Shown here: in pieces, positions 15,280 through 23,278 of the stretch
Layout: the number at the start of each line of letters is the position of its first letter
Numbering within the stretch: position 1 is the first letter of the stretch
NCBI RefSeq assembly: GCF_023228165.1
Contig: NZ_JALOBS010000038.1
Coordinates: 1 to 42,470 of the forward strand
From: Methylomonas sp.
GTDB lineage: Bacteria > Pseudomonadota > Gammaproteobacteria > Methylococcales > Methylomonadaceae
Direction: 5' to 3'
Length of the DNA stretch: 42,470 nt
Position numbers and translations under genes: made by a program
The notes under the pieces: generated by a model
What the model saw: the letters and a program-made list of their open reading frames with translations, nothing else
The model's database searches: none
Told to the model about the DNA's origin: nothing

Positions 15280-17097
15280 ATGCAAAAAATCTTATTCGGT
15301 TCAATAATGCTGGCCGGCGCCAGCACCTCTTTAATTTTTTCGACGAATGCATACAGCGAGGACATCAACCTGCCAGAAACCGTGGTCACGGCAACCCGCA
15401 CGGAAACCGCCCGCCATGAATTGGCAACCGCCACCACGGTCTTCACCCGCGAAGACATCGAAAAACGTCAAGTCAGAACCCTGCCGGAATTATTAAAAAC
15501 CGCCCCCGGCATCGATATGACCGAACAAGGCGGTTACGGCAAGAACACCAGTATCTTCATGCGCGGCACCAATTCGGACCATATTCTGGTATTGATAGAC
15601 GGCATCAAAGCCGGCTCGGTGACTTCCGGTTCGGCGGCATTCCAATTCATCCCCATAGATCAAATCGAGCGGGTCGAAATTATTCGCGGCCCGCAATCCA
15701 GCCTATACGGCTCAGAAGCCATCGGCGGGGTGATTCAAATTTTCACCCGTAAGGGCACGCAAACCGACAAACCCAGCGTCACCCTGGAAACCGGCGCGGG
15801 CTCGTTCGACACATTTACCACATCCGGCACCGTGAGCGGTAAATGGCAAAATAGCTGGTACACCCTGGGCGCTTCGCATATGAATAGCCAGGGCATCGAT
15901 GCCCGACAACCCACAACAGGGTTCTTTGCTATCAATGAACCCGACAGAGACGGCTATTACAATACCGGCATTAATGCTCGAGCCGGCCATCGCTTCGACA
16001 ACAACTCGGAAATCGAGGCGTTTTTTATGCGCTCGTTCGGCAAAACCGAATTTGACGGCACACCGAATAAAACCGATTTCGTCAATCAGGTAGTGGGCAG
16101 CACGGCCAGCTTCGACATTCTGGATAACTGGCGCTCTACTTTGCGGTTCGGTCAAACCCAGGATGATGGCGATAGCTTTCACCCCAACGGCAGCTTTTTT
16201 AGCCGCTTTAACACCAGTCGCTGGAACGCTACCTGGCTGAATAATATTACGATAAACCCTAATCATCGGGTCACTTTGGGCACCGACTACCGGGTCGACG
16301 AAGTACAAAGCTCAACCCGCTACTACGAAACCTCTCGTTACGATGTCGGTGTTTTCGGCGAATTGCACAGCAGCCTGTTTGACGACCATTTCCTGAACGC
16401 CTCCTTGCGCTGGGACGATAACCAAGCCTTCGGCGAAAGCGTCACCGGCAATTTCGGCTGGCGTTATAACTGGGATTACGGCCTCAGCGCCTTCGCCAGC
16501 TTCGGCAACGCCTTCAAGGCACCCACCTTCAACCAGCTGTATTTTCCGAATTACGGCAACCCGAATTTGAAGGCTGAACAATCCACCAGCTTCGAAGCCG
16601 GTATTGCCGGCAACCATGAAATAGCCAGCTGGGAGCTGCGGGCCTACCATACCAACATCGACAATTTGATCGCGATTTTCCCGGTGGAAAATGTCGATAA
16701 AGCCCAAATCGACGGCATAGAAGGCGAACTCTCGACTCGGATCCTTGGCTGGAACAACAGTTTGAATATGGCCTTGCTGAGCCCTAGGGATAGGGTTACC
16801 AACCTGAATTTGGCGCGCCGATCCTCGCAGACGCTTTCATATGATTTGTCCCGTTCCTTCGACGCGGTCGATGTCGGCGCTCATGTCATCGCCCAAGGCA
16901 GCCGCTTCGATGACCGTGCCAATCTCACCAAGGTCAGTGGCTTCGTCACCGTCGACCTGCGCACCGCCTACCACATCAACAAAAACTGGATGCTCAGCGC
17001 TAAATTAAACAATCTACTGGATAAACAGTATCAAACCGTCGATACTTACAACAATTTCGGCCGAAACTTCTTTTTTACCATTCATTACAACAATTGA
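15280..17097 (+). CDS. btuB: TonB-dependent vitamin B12 receptor BtuB
   Basis: Outer-membrane receptor for cobalamins, energised by TonB. The 605-residue protein has a signal peptide (about residues 1-25, ending NAYS) and a TonB box-like ETVVTA near residue 33. The plug domain (about 35-150) carries the PELLKTAPGIDM, IFMRGTNSDHILVLIDGIK and RVEIIRGPQSSLYGSEAIGG motifs, and a 22-strand barrel follows. The ATG at 15280 has GAGGAC upstream and gives a proper signal peptide; a GTG at 15262 is in frame but lies in the leader hairpin. The riboswitch upstream and B12 genes downstream make cobalamin the likely substrate rather than a siderophore. The C-terminus ends in YNN rather than in an aromatic residue. 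Confidence 0.94.
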   Translation: MQKILFGSIMLAGASTSLIFSTNAYSEDINLPETVVTATRTETARHELATATTVFTREDIEKRQVRTLPELLKTAPGIDMTEQGGYGKNTSIFMRGTNSDHILVLIDGIKAGSVTSGSAAFQFIPIDQIERVEIIRGPQSSLYGSEAIGGVIQIFTRKGTQTDKPSVTLETGAGSFDTFTTSGTVSGKWQNSWYTLGASHMNSQGIDARQPTTGFFAINEPDRDGYYNTGINARAGHRFDNNSEIEAFFMRSFGKTEFDGTPNKTDFVNQVVGSTASFDILDNWRSTLRFGQTQDDGDSFHPNGSFFSRFNTSRWNATWLNNITINPNHRVTLGTDYRVDEVQSSTRYYETSRYDVGVFGELHSSLFDDHFLNASLRWDDNQAFGESVTGNFGWRYNWDYGLSAFASFGNAFKAPTFNQLYFPNYGNPNLKAEQSTSFEAGIAGNHEIASWELRAYHTNIDNLIAIFPVENVDKAQIDGIEGELSTRILGWNNSLNMALLSPRDRVTNLNLARRSSQTLSYDLSRSFDAVDVGAHVIAQGSRFDDRANLTKVSGFVTVDLRTAYHINKNWMLSAKLNNLLDKQYQTVDTYNNFGRNFFFTIHYNN

Positions 17098-17113
17098 TTC
17101 TTGGGAGACACTC

Positions 17114-17686
17114 ATGAGCTTACCCACACTAACCGTAAAACCCGGCGCAGTTGCCCTGATGGCCCTGATGGCCGCCACCCGTTTCCATCATTTCGGCACA
17201 CCCTTCGCGTTGCCGGATGCTTCCTTGGCCATCTTTTTCCTGGCCGGCCTGTGGCTGGGCGGCCGTTATTTATTCGCTACTTTGCTGATAGAAGCCGGCC
17301 TGATCGATTATCTGGCCATCACCAAACTAGGCGTCAGCGATTTTTGCGTCTCGCAAGCCTATCTGTTTTTGATTCCGACTTATGCCGCCATGTGGCTGGG
17401 TGGTAAATGGTGCCGCCAGTTTACAAGATTGGCGCCTGCCGCACTGGCCAAACAATTTGCGGCATTAGTCGTAGCCACCTCGTCAGCCTTCCTGGTTTCC
17501 AACGGCAGCTTTTACCTGCTGTCCGGTCGCTATCCCGAAGGCAACTGGGCTCAATTCGTCGAGCGCTTCGCCATGTATTACCCACCTTATATGAGCTCCA
17601 CGCTGGTCTATGGTGTAGTCATTTTCGCGGCAGTTAGCGCCATCAAACACATGATCGCTCAACGAGCCTCTCATCAAACCGCTTAA
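17114..17686 (+). CDS. btuM: BtuM-like cobalamin membrane transporter
   Basis: A 190-residue integral membrane protein with about six hydrophobic segments. It has RFHHFG and LPDASLAIFFLAGLWLGG near the N-terminus and GVSDFCVSQAYLFL around C78. This matches my recollection of the BtuM family, small ECF-S-related proteins in B12-riboswitch operons that bind cobalamin through one conserved cysteine near position 80 and act without a dedicated ABC transporter. No btuC, btuD or btuF is present here, which suits that role. It lies 16 bases after btuB with GGGAG ahead of the ATG. Assignment rests on motif, size and context; another cobalamin- or cobalt-related membrane protein remains possible. Confidence 0.68.
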   Translation: MSLPTLTVKPGAVALMALMAATRFHHFGTPFALPDASLAIFFLAGLWLGGRYLFATLLIEAGLIDYLAITKLGVSDFCVSQAYLFLIPTYAAMWLGGKWCRQFTRLAPAALAKQFAALVVATSSAFLVSNGSFYLLSGRYPEGNWAQFVERFAMYYPPYMSSTLVYGVVIFAAVSAIKHMIAQRASHQTA

Positions 17687-17693
17687 ACATCCA

Positions 17694-17718
17694 TGGGAGG
17701 GCAGATATTGCCCTCCCA
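17694..17718 (+). terminator. Perfect hairpin between btuM and cbiB
   Basis: TGGGAGGGCA (17694-17703), loop GATAT, TGCCCTCCCA (17709-17718): a perfect 10-base stem followed by CTTCTCTT. It fills most of the 42-base gap between the btuM stop and the cbiB ATG at 17729. It may be an attenuator, a processing or stability element, or a weak terminator. The T-run is interrupted. Confidence 0.5.
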
Positions 17719-17728
17719 CTTCTCTTGC

Positions 17729-18646
17729 ATGACACTCACATTAACCCTGCTCTGCGCCGTTGCTCTCGATTATTGGCTAGGCGAACCACGTAACGCCTAT
17801 CATCCTTTGGTTGCTTTCGGCCGCTGGGCTGCGTGGCTTGAAAGGGTTTTCCGTAAACCGCAATATTCGCCGCAAGGTCAAAAAGCACTGGGCATGATGG
17901 CCTGGCTTTGCGCTATGTCTCCGTGCCTATTCTTTCTGCTCTACCTAACCCTGCCGCCCAACCAGCAAACTATTTTTAGTATCGCCGTCCTGTATTTTTG
18001 TATCAGCGCCCGCAGCCTGCGGCAACATGCCCATGCCGTTCACCAGGCATTGACCGCCGATGATTTATTAGCGGCCCGGCTACAAGTCGGCAAGATCGTC
18101 AGCCGGCAAACAGCAGACATGACCATGGATGATGTAAGACGAGCAACCGTCGAATCGGTATTGGAAAACGGCGCCGACGCCGTGTTTGCGCCGCTGTTCT
18201 GGTTTGTGTTGCTGGGACCGTTCGGCGCCCTGTTGTATCGATTTTGCAATACCTTGGATGCGATGTGGGGTTATAAAACTCCGCGTTATCGGCATTTCGG
18301 TTGGACAGCGGCCCGTTTCGACGACCTGTTAAACTGGATTCCCGCCCGTTTGACCGCTCTAAGTTATGCCGCTATCGGCAATTCCCGCCAAGCTATTGAT
18401 GCCTGGCAAAACCAGGCGCATTTACTCGACAGCCCCAATGCCGGTCCGGTGATGACGGCGGGTGCGGGCGCATTAAATCTACAACTGGGCGGCCCGGCCT
18501 GCTACCACGGACAACTAAAACAAAAACCCTGGTTCGGCGGCAATCAGACACCCACGGACGCCGATATCCAACTTGCCACAGGCTTGATTTATCACACCCT
18601 GGGGTTATGGCTTTTACTCATTGGCTTGGGAGAAAGCCTTGCTTGA
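17729..18646 (+). CDS. cbiB: Adenosylcobinamide-phosphate synthase CbiB/CobD
   Basis: Membrane enzyme that attaches aminopropanol (phosphate) to adenosylcobyric acid in B12 assembly. The product is 305 residues with several membrane segments. Typical features are DYWLGEPRNAYHPLVAFG near the start, IVSRQTADMTMDDVRRATVE followed by SVLENGADAVFAPLFW (about 130-166), LDAMWGYKTPRYRHFG and the C-terminal GAGALNLQLGGPACYHG. The ATG at 17729 begins right at the family start; the in-frame upstream ATG at 17693 lies within the hairpin. It overlaps the decarboxylase gene by eight bases with the start chosen there. The neighbouring gene makes the aminopropanol precursor used by this enzyme. Confidence 0.95.
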   Translation: MTLTLTLLCAVALDYWLGEPRNAYHPLVAFGRWAAWLERVFRKPQYSPQGQKALGMMAWLCAMSPCLFFLLYLTLPPNQQTIFSIAVLYFCISARSLRQHAHAVHQALTADDLLAARLQVGKIVSRQTADMTMDDVRRATVESVLENGADAVFAPLFWFVLLGPFGALLYRFCNTLDAMWGYKTPRYRHFGWTAARFDDLLNWIPARLTALSYAAIGNSRQAIDAWQNQAHLLDSPNAGPVMTAGAGALNLQLGGPACYHGQLKQKPWFGGNQTPTDADIQLATGLIYHTLGLWLLLIGLGESLA

Positions 18647-19655
18647 ACATGGCGGGCGTTTACGCCAGGCTGCCGGCCGTTACGGGATACCCTTGTCCGA
18701 CTGGCTAGATTTATCCACCGGCATCAACCCCCACGGCTGGCCGGTACCGGCCATACCCGCCGCCTGCTGGCAACGGCTGCCGGAGGACGACGATGGCTTG
18801 CTGATAGCCGCCCGCGCCTATTATCAAAACGATGCCATACTGGCGGTGGCCGGTTCCCAGGCGGCCATTCAAACCTTACCGTTATTACGGCCCGCCTGCC
18901 GGATCGGCGTGTTGCATCCGGCTTACGCCGAGCATGCCGCCGGCTGGCAAAAAGCCGGACACCAGCTGCGGATTGTCGAAGCAGACAATCTGGACCGGCA
19001 ATTGAATGACCTGGATGTGCTAATCATCATCAACCCCAACAATCCCACCGGTAAACTTTGGCGTCCCGAGCGATTGCTGGCATGGCATACTCATCTTAGC
19101 CGACGCGGCGGCTGGTTGATCGTCGATGAAGCGTTTATGGACGGCATACCGGAATACAGTCTGACCAGCATGCCGGTCCGCCCGGGTTTGATTCTGTTAC
19201 GCTCGATAGGCAAATTTTTCGGCCTGGCGGGGATTCGCTGCGGTTTTGTAATAGCCGAACAAACCGTGCTGGCGCTGCTGGCGGAACTTCTGGGGCCCTG
19301 GACTATCAGCCATCCGGGCCGTTTCGTCGCGGCACAAGCGCTGGCCGATCGCGACTGGCGACAACAAACGGCCGCCCTGTTGCAACAACAGGGCGGCCGT
19401 TTGCGCAAATTGCTGATAAAAAGCGGCTGGCCGCCTCAAGGCGGGTGCCACTTGTTTCAATGGCTAAAAACCGATGATGCCGCTGAATTACATACATTAC
19501 TGGCTGAACAAGGCATATTGACTCGCCTGTTCCACAACCCGGCCAGTCTGCGAATTGGCTTACCTGCCAGCGAAACCGGCTGGCATCGCTTATCGGCAGC
19601 GTTATCCCAGCCGGTGATCAAGTCGCTAAAAAAACCTGCCCTGGCAAGCACCTGA
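18639..19655 (+). CDS. cobC: L-threonine-O-3-phosphate decarboxylase (CobC/CobD type)
   Basis: PLP enzyme making (R)-1-amino-2-propanol phosphate, which CbiB attaches to the corrin. It is a fold-I aminotransferase-like protein of 338 residues. Signature features are LEHGGRLRQAAG and WLDLSTGINPHGWPVP at the N-terminus, INPNNPTGKLW, LIVDEAFMD and the PLP lysine in LLRSIGKFFGLAGIRCG (K192 from this start). The preferred start is TTG at 18639, five bases after GGGAGA, giving the family N-terminus; a TTG at 18621 adds six residues. The symbol follows Pseudomonas usage; Salmonella calls the same enzyme CobD. A perfect 18-base inverted repeat lies inside the coding sequence (19365-19403). Confidence 0.93.
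   Translation: MLEHGGRLRQAAGRYGIPLSDWLDLSTGINPHGWPVPAIPAACWQRLPEDDDGLLIAARAYYQNDAILAVAGSQAAIQTLPLLRPACRIGVLHPAYAEHAAGWQKAGHQLRIVEADNLDRQLNDLDVLIIINPNNPTGKLWRPERLLAWHTHLSRRGGWLIVDEAFMDGIPEYSLTSMPVRPGLILLRSIGKFFGLAGIRCGFVIAEQTVLALLAELLGPWTISHPGRFVAAQALADRDWRQQTAALLQQQGGRLRKLLIKSGWPPQGGCHLFQWLKTDDAAELHTLLAEQGILTRLFHNPASLRIGLPASETGWHRLSAALSQPVIKSLKKPALAST
19365..19403. repeat. Perfect 18-bp inverted repeat inside cobC
   Basis: CAAACGGCCGCCCTGTTG (19365-19382), spacer CAA, then its exact reverse complement (19386-19403). It encodes a glutamine- and leucine-rich part of the decarboxylase without breaking the frame. A stem of this length and GC content would be very stable in mRNA. Confidence 0.95.
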
Positions 19656-19669
19656 GCGGGCGGAAGCCG

Positions 19670-20752
19670 TCAATCGGCCTGCTCGTCATCAACCGGGACA
19701 GCCAATGTTTCCTGCTCCTTGCGGATCAGCCAATCCAGCATCAGCGCATAGCTGGTGGCCAGCAAAGTCGGCCCGATGAAAACACCGATAAAACCGAAGG
19801 CCAATAAGCCACCGAAAATTCCAAACAGAATCAACACAAACGGCAGTTCCACTTCCCGGCTGATCAAAATGGGCCGCAACCAATTGTCTATGGTGCCCAC
19901 CAACAGCAAAAACCACAGGGCAATAAAAATAGCCCAACCGGTTTCGCCTTCCATCAGCAACCAGATGGAAATCGGCAGCCAGACCAGAGTGCCCGCGGCC
20001 GGAATGATCATCAAAAAGAACGCCACCACACCCAACACAAACGCATAAGGCACACCGGCAATCACGAAACCCAATATCGACACCAAGGCCTGCGCCAGTG
20101 CCGTGCCGAGTATGCCATACACCACGGCCCGCAAACTGGTACGAACAATATGCAGAATGCGTTGGGTTTGCTCGCCCGCCAATCGTTCGACCACGCTGAT
20201 GGCGTGTTCAGCGACACGCTCACCATCGCGATAAAAGAAAAACAGCACCAGTATGCTCAACCCCATGTGCATCAGCTCGCCCGCCAAACTGATGCTTTGC
20301 TTTAAAATCCAGCTACTGACGCTTAAGGCATACTGGCGGGCCATATTAATAACCCGTCCCGAATCTTCACCAAAACTTTTCCAGGATTCGACGACGCTTT
20401 CAGCAACCCAAGGCAGGTTTTTTAGCCAGTCCGGCGGTGGCGGCCAGGTGTGGGAATTATCCCCCAGCCAACGCAACACCCGGTTGATGTCGTCGGTAAA
20501 GTTGAGTGCGGCAGCCACGAAAGGGGTCAGCACCAACAGTCCTATCGGCAATACCATGCAAATCGCCGCCCAATCGCGACTCAAACGCCAATCCCTCAGC
20601 CCAGCATACAGCGGCCAAGTGACATAACACAAAATTGCCGCCCAAAGCAGATCGAATATGAACGGTTGCAGCACCTGATAACAAGCAAACAACAGTACGC
20701 AAAGCGCGGCAAAACTGGCGATTCTTTCGTAACGGGTAATGGCTGGGCTCAT
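19670..20752 (-). CDS. AI-2E family transporter
   Basis: A 360-residue polytopic membrane protein of the AI-2E/UPF0118 (PerM) family. Hydrophobic segments lie at about residues 10-27, 31-52 and 63-85, then after a soluble stretch more at about 150-175, 205-300 and 310-345. The family core GILGTALAQALVSILGFVIA, followed by the PYAFVLG region, and the closing region (GIFGGLLAFGFIGVFIGP) are present. Members export or exchange diverse substrates; AI-2 transport itself is shown for few. The ATG at 20750-20752 (with GGGGAAA upstream) is preferred to the longer frame to 20794. Convergent with cobC, 14 bases apart. Confidence 0.88.
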   Translation of the reverse strand: MSPAITRYERIASFAALCVLLFACYQVLQPFIFDLLWAAILCYVTWPLYAGLRDWRLSRDWAAICMVLPIGLLVLTPFVAAALNFTDDINRVLRWLGDNSHTWPPPPDWLKNLPWVAESVVESWKSFGEDSGRVINMARQYALSVSSWILKQSISLAGELMHMGLSILVLFFFYRDGERVAEHAISVVERLAGEQTQRILHIVRTSLRAVVYGILGTALAQALVSILGFVIAGVPYAFVLGVVAFFLMIIPAAGTLVWLPISIWLLMEGETGWAIFIALWFLLLVGTIDNWLRPILISREVELPFVLILFGIFGGLLAFGFIGVFIGPTLLATSYALMLDWLIRKEQETLAVPVDDEQAD

Positions 20753-20866
20753 AGGTTTCCCCGCGGGGTGGTCTCGACAAACTTCGACCCCCATGATACG
20801 ACAAGTTCGCGCCTCCTTAATCTGGTCGACGCTTGTAAGCCGCCAACGGCAATGACCCGCAACGGC

Positions 20867-21244
20867 TTATTCGAACTCCAATCCGGCATTTTCCCAGGCG
20901 TGCGTACCGCCATCAAGATTGAATAAATTATCGTAACCCAAGGCATGCAACGACCTTGCCGCCGCATTGCCCATCGGTCCACCCTCGCAATACAAGTAAA
21001 TCGGCGTATTTTTGTCCGCCGGCAGTTTGTCCTGATTCGCCTCGATTTGGTTATATGGAATCACCAAATCGGTACCCTTGATGTGCTTTTGTTCCGGCGT
21101 ATGCACATCGATTAACAGTACATCCTGATTTTGCAAAATATTATGCAATTCAGTTGCCGATACCATCTGTAAATAGCCGGGCTGTTGAAATTGGCAGCCG
21201 GCCGCGGCCAGAACCAACACCAAAATGGGATAGTATTTTTTCAT
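20867..21244 (-). CDS. Rhodanese-like lipoprotein
   Basis: A 125-residue exported lipoprotein with a single rhodanese domain. The signal peptide ends in the lipobox LAAAGC (C17). The domain spans about residues 27-123, with VLLIDVHTPEQKHIKGT and the active-site loop YLYCEGGPMGNAA containing C86. The loop (C-E-G-G-P-M-G) lacks the arginine of classic thiosulfate sulfurtransferases, so a different thiol or persulfide substrate is possible. The ATG at 21242-21244 has GGAGA at good spacing. It is followed 115 bases later by the AI-2E gene on the same strand. Confidence 0.88.
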   Translation of the reverse strand: MKKYYPILVLVLAAAGCQFQQPGYLQMVSATELHNILQNQDVLLIDVHTPEQKHIKGTDLVIPYNQIEANQDKLPADKNTPIYLYCEGGPMGNAAARSLHALGYDNLFNLDGGTHAWENAGLEFE

Positions 21245-21362
21245 GTCTAAAATCTCCGAATTCAATTGCTACCGATACACACAATGCCTGAATAAGGGTT
21301 TGCTTGTAAATAAATAACCGACCAACAGGCGACAGCTGGTTTGGCTAGACGCTACCATTAAT

Positions 21363-21388
21363 GGAGTACAAACCTAGGTTTGTACTCC
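21363..21388. repeat. Perfect 26-bp palindrome
   Basis: GGAGTACAAACCT (21363-21375) is followed without spacer by its exact reverse complement AGGTTTGTACTCC (21376-21388). It lies between the rhodanese start (21244) and the acyl-CoA dehydrogenase stop (21408). No U-run follows on either strand, so a terminator is not the obvious reading; a dimeric-protein operator or repeat element is possible. Confidence 0.9.
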
Positions 21389-21407
21389 GAGAAACTGCTC
21401 AAAACCC

Positions 21408-22529
21408 CTAAGACAAGCCCGCCGCTGCACCGCCCCGATACGCATCGCCAGTCCCCAACAAAGCGGCGATCAAGTTTTTCTGCACTTCCGAGCTGCCGGA
21501 AAATAGTCGTCCAGCCAGCGCATCTTGCACCAATTCGGCCATCGTATTTCCCGGCTCCAGTCCTGCAGCACCCATGATTTGCACCGCATCCAGACTGGAT
21601 TGCAAAAAAGCCTCGGCGGCATACAGCTTGGTTTGCGCCGACGCCATGGTCAGCCTTTGCCCCGCATCGCAAAGCCGGGCGCATTCGTTAAGCCACAATT
21701 CGATAGTATCCAGCCGTAGCTTCATATCGGCAATCCGATGACTAATGGCTTGATGTTTACCGAGATGCACGCCGCCGGAGCGCCTGTCCCGGCTATGTCG
21801 CACCACCTCATCCAACTGCCATTGCATGATGCCGGCGATACCGGCAAATACAAAGGCTCGCTCGTATTCCAGAGCCTTTTGTATCATCTGCGCCCCGGCG
21901 CCAGCCTTGCCTAGCAGCCTGTCGGTATCAATTTTACAGTCTGCCAAAATCACGCTACCGGTCACGCTACCTCGGCAAGCATGCAAACTGCCGACATTGC
22001 TGAATGTACAACCCTGATCCTGGCTCGAAACCAGAAAAGCCGTGATCTTGCCGTCCAGTTTGGCATACACCACCAACCAGTCAGCCAGCGGCACATTGGT
22101 GATGTAGCGTTTTTCGCCGGTTAAGATGAAACCTTGCTCAGTGCGCTCGGCATGGCTAGTCATCGCTTGCACATCGGAACCACAGCTGGGCTCGGTGATG
22201 GCATGCCCTCCCAGCCAGTCGCCGGAAATCAGCTTGGGTAAAAACTGTTGTTTTTGTGTGTCGGTGCCATACAGCAAAACCGGGAAAACAGTACCCCACA
22301 AATGCGCATTGACCATCAACAGCAAACCCGGATCGCGGCCGGCCTTACCCAGCTGGCGATGGGTTTGGCACAAGGCGGCAAACCCATCGCCAAAACCGCC
22401 GAAGTCTTTGGGTAGTGCATTGCGCAAAGCGCCTTGTGCCGCGATCGTGCAGAAACGAGAGAGGATTTGCGCTTGGTCCCTTGGGTCGACATAAGGCGAT
22501 AGTTCTGAAAATTCGGGGGGAGTATTCAT
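21408..22529 (-). CDS. Acyl-CoA dehydrogenase family protein (possible aminoacyl-carrier dehydrogenase)
   Basis: FAD-dependent dehydrogenase of 373 residues. The N-terminal helical domain covers about 1-105. The FAD-contacting ITEPSCGSDV (111-120) and GEKRYITN (138-145) follow, and ALEYERAFVFAG (219-230) supplies the candidate catalytic glutamate (E221 or E223). The C-terminal GKHQAISHRIADMKLRLDT helix and FSGSSEVQKN complete the fold. The QL-E-V and MKLRL-T features resemble dehydrogenases that oxidise carrier-bound proline (PltE/RedW type), which fits the freestanding adenylation enzyme and carrier protein on the same strand 1.5 kb upstream. An ordinary fatty acyl-CoA dehydrogenase remains possible. 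ATG at 22527-22529 chosen; the frame extends to an ATG at 22589 inside REP-like repeats. Confidence 0.85.
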   Translation of the reverse strand: MNTPPEFSELSPYVDPRDQAQILSRFCTIAAQGALRNALPKDFGGFGDGFAALCQTHRQLGKAGRDPGLLLMVNAHLWGTVFPVLLYGTDTQKQQFLPKLISGDWLGGHAITEPSCGSDVQAMTSHAERTEQGFILTGEKRYITNVPLADWLVVYAKLDGKITAFLVSSQDQGCTFSNVGSLHACRGSVTGSVILADCKIDTDRLLGKAGAGAQMIQKALEYERAFVFAGIAGIMQWQLDEVVRHSRDRRSGGVHLGKHQAISHRIADMKLRLDTIELWLNECARLCDAGQRLTMASAQTKLYAAEAFLQSSLDAVQIMGAAGLEPGNTMAELVQDALAGRLFSGSSEVQKNLIAALLGTGDAYRGGAAAGLS

Positions 22530-22544
22530 GGTTTTGTTTGTAGC

Positions 22545-22616
22545 TACGATTAGCGATAGCGTAATCGTACGCAAGAAGTTGTTCAACATTCCTCCGATTA
22601 CATTTTCGCTAATCGG
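22545..22616. repeat. Pair of REP-like palindromes
   Basis: Two related inverted repeats: TACGATTA-N9-TAATCGTA (22545-22569) and CCGATTA-N9-TAATCGG (22594-22616). They share the core CGATTA-N9-TAATCG, and the first spacer is GCGATAGCG. They lie directly upstream of the acyl-CoA dehydrogenase start, the layout of REP/REPIN-type intergenic repeats. Genome-wide copy number cannot be seen here. Confidence 0.6.
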
Positions 22617-23278
22617 CGGTACGCAGACGACAATACGCCGGTTCTTGCGTATTGCCGAGCGGCGAATATTCCTTAAGGGTTATAACACGAGTAAATGTGC
22701 TTTTTTATTCCTCAGCGATTGACGTCCTTTTTGTGGTTACCACGCTCCGCACCTTCAAGGGCATAAATGGGAACACTTCCCCAGATGATCCAGTATCCTT
22801 TGCCATAAGTCTAACCCAGGCAATCTATTCTGTCCCGCGCTTCATGGGTTCGTCAGGTAGGTCACGTTGCCGCGATAGCGGTTACCTGACAATGCAAGGC
22901 AAAAGACCGCATTCGTCACGGAACGCCGCCCCCCCTTTAGCGCATTAAAAACTGTCGAAAAATTTTACACCTTGCTATTTTATTTTTACTTTAATTCTGT
23001 AAACAATTGTAATAAAGGTAGTATTTCTTACGGCACTTAAATTGCTAATACTATCTGGGCGTAATAATTGTCAGTCTAATCATTCACTCAACTCCGCTTC
23101 GTTGACTGATTGAACAATACCCAGACATGTAATCCCGTTAGCTGTTGCGTGATATTTCGAACCCATACGCCTCGGTTTAACCAAGGAATTGTTATCGCAC
23201 ATCCCTGACTGACGAACCGGCGAACTTCGGTGATATAACCGTCACGTAAAATAGTAAATAATTTAAGAGGATTAAGTG
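22617..23278. other. Gene-free, repeat-bearing stretch before the VPLPA-CTERM gene
   Basis: About 660 bases with no credible gene. It contains an inverted repeat GTCAGGTA (22852-22859) with TACCTGAC (22883-22890), and a 21-base sequence at 22909-22929 that recurs after the next gene. From about 22950 it becomes AT-rich, up to the ribosome site AGAGG before 23279. The left part, 22617-22730, shows only short open frames. Confidence 0.6.
22909..22929 (+). repeat. Direct repeat copy 1 flanking the VPLPA-CTERM gene
   Basis: A 21-base sequence starting GCATTCGTCA; it matches 24040-24060 at 19 of 21 positions, same orientation. The pair brackets the VPLPA-CTERM gene. Confidence 0.75.

Noticed and set aside
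15023..15352. 109-codon minus-strand frame
   Set aside because: It covers the cobalamin riboswitch and the btuB start antisense; the RNA element explains the sequence.
22528..22948. Short plus-strand frames upstream of the VPLPA-CTERM gene
   Set aside because: They run through REP-like repeats, lack ribosome sites and show no conserved pattern.
23184..23199. Sigma-54-like GG-N10-GC before the VPLPA-CTERM gene
   Set aside because: The invariant bases fit, and sigma-54 control of exosortase substrates is known, but the rest (AGGAAT, TCGCA) is a poor match in 600 bases of gap, so chance is likely.
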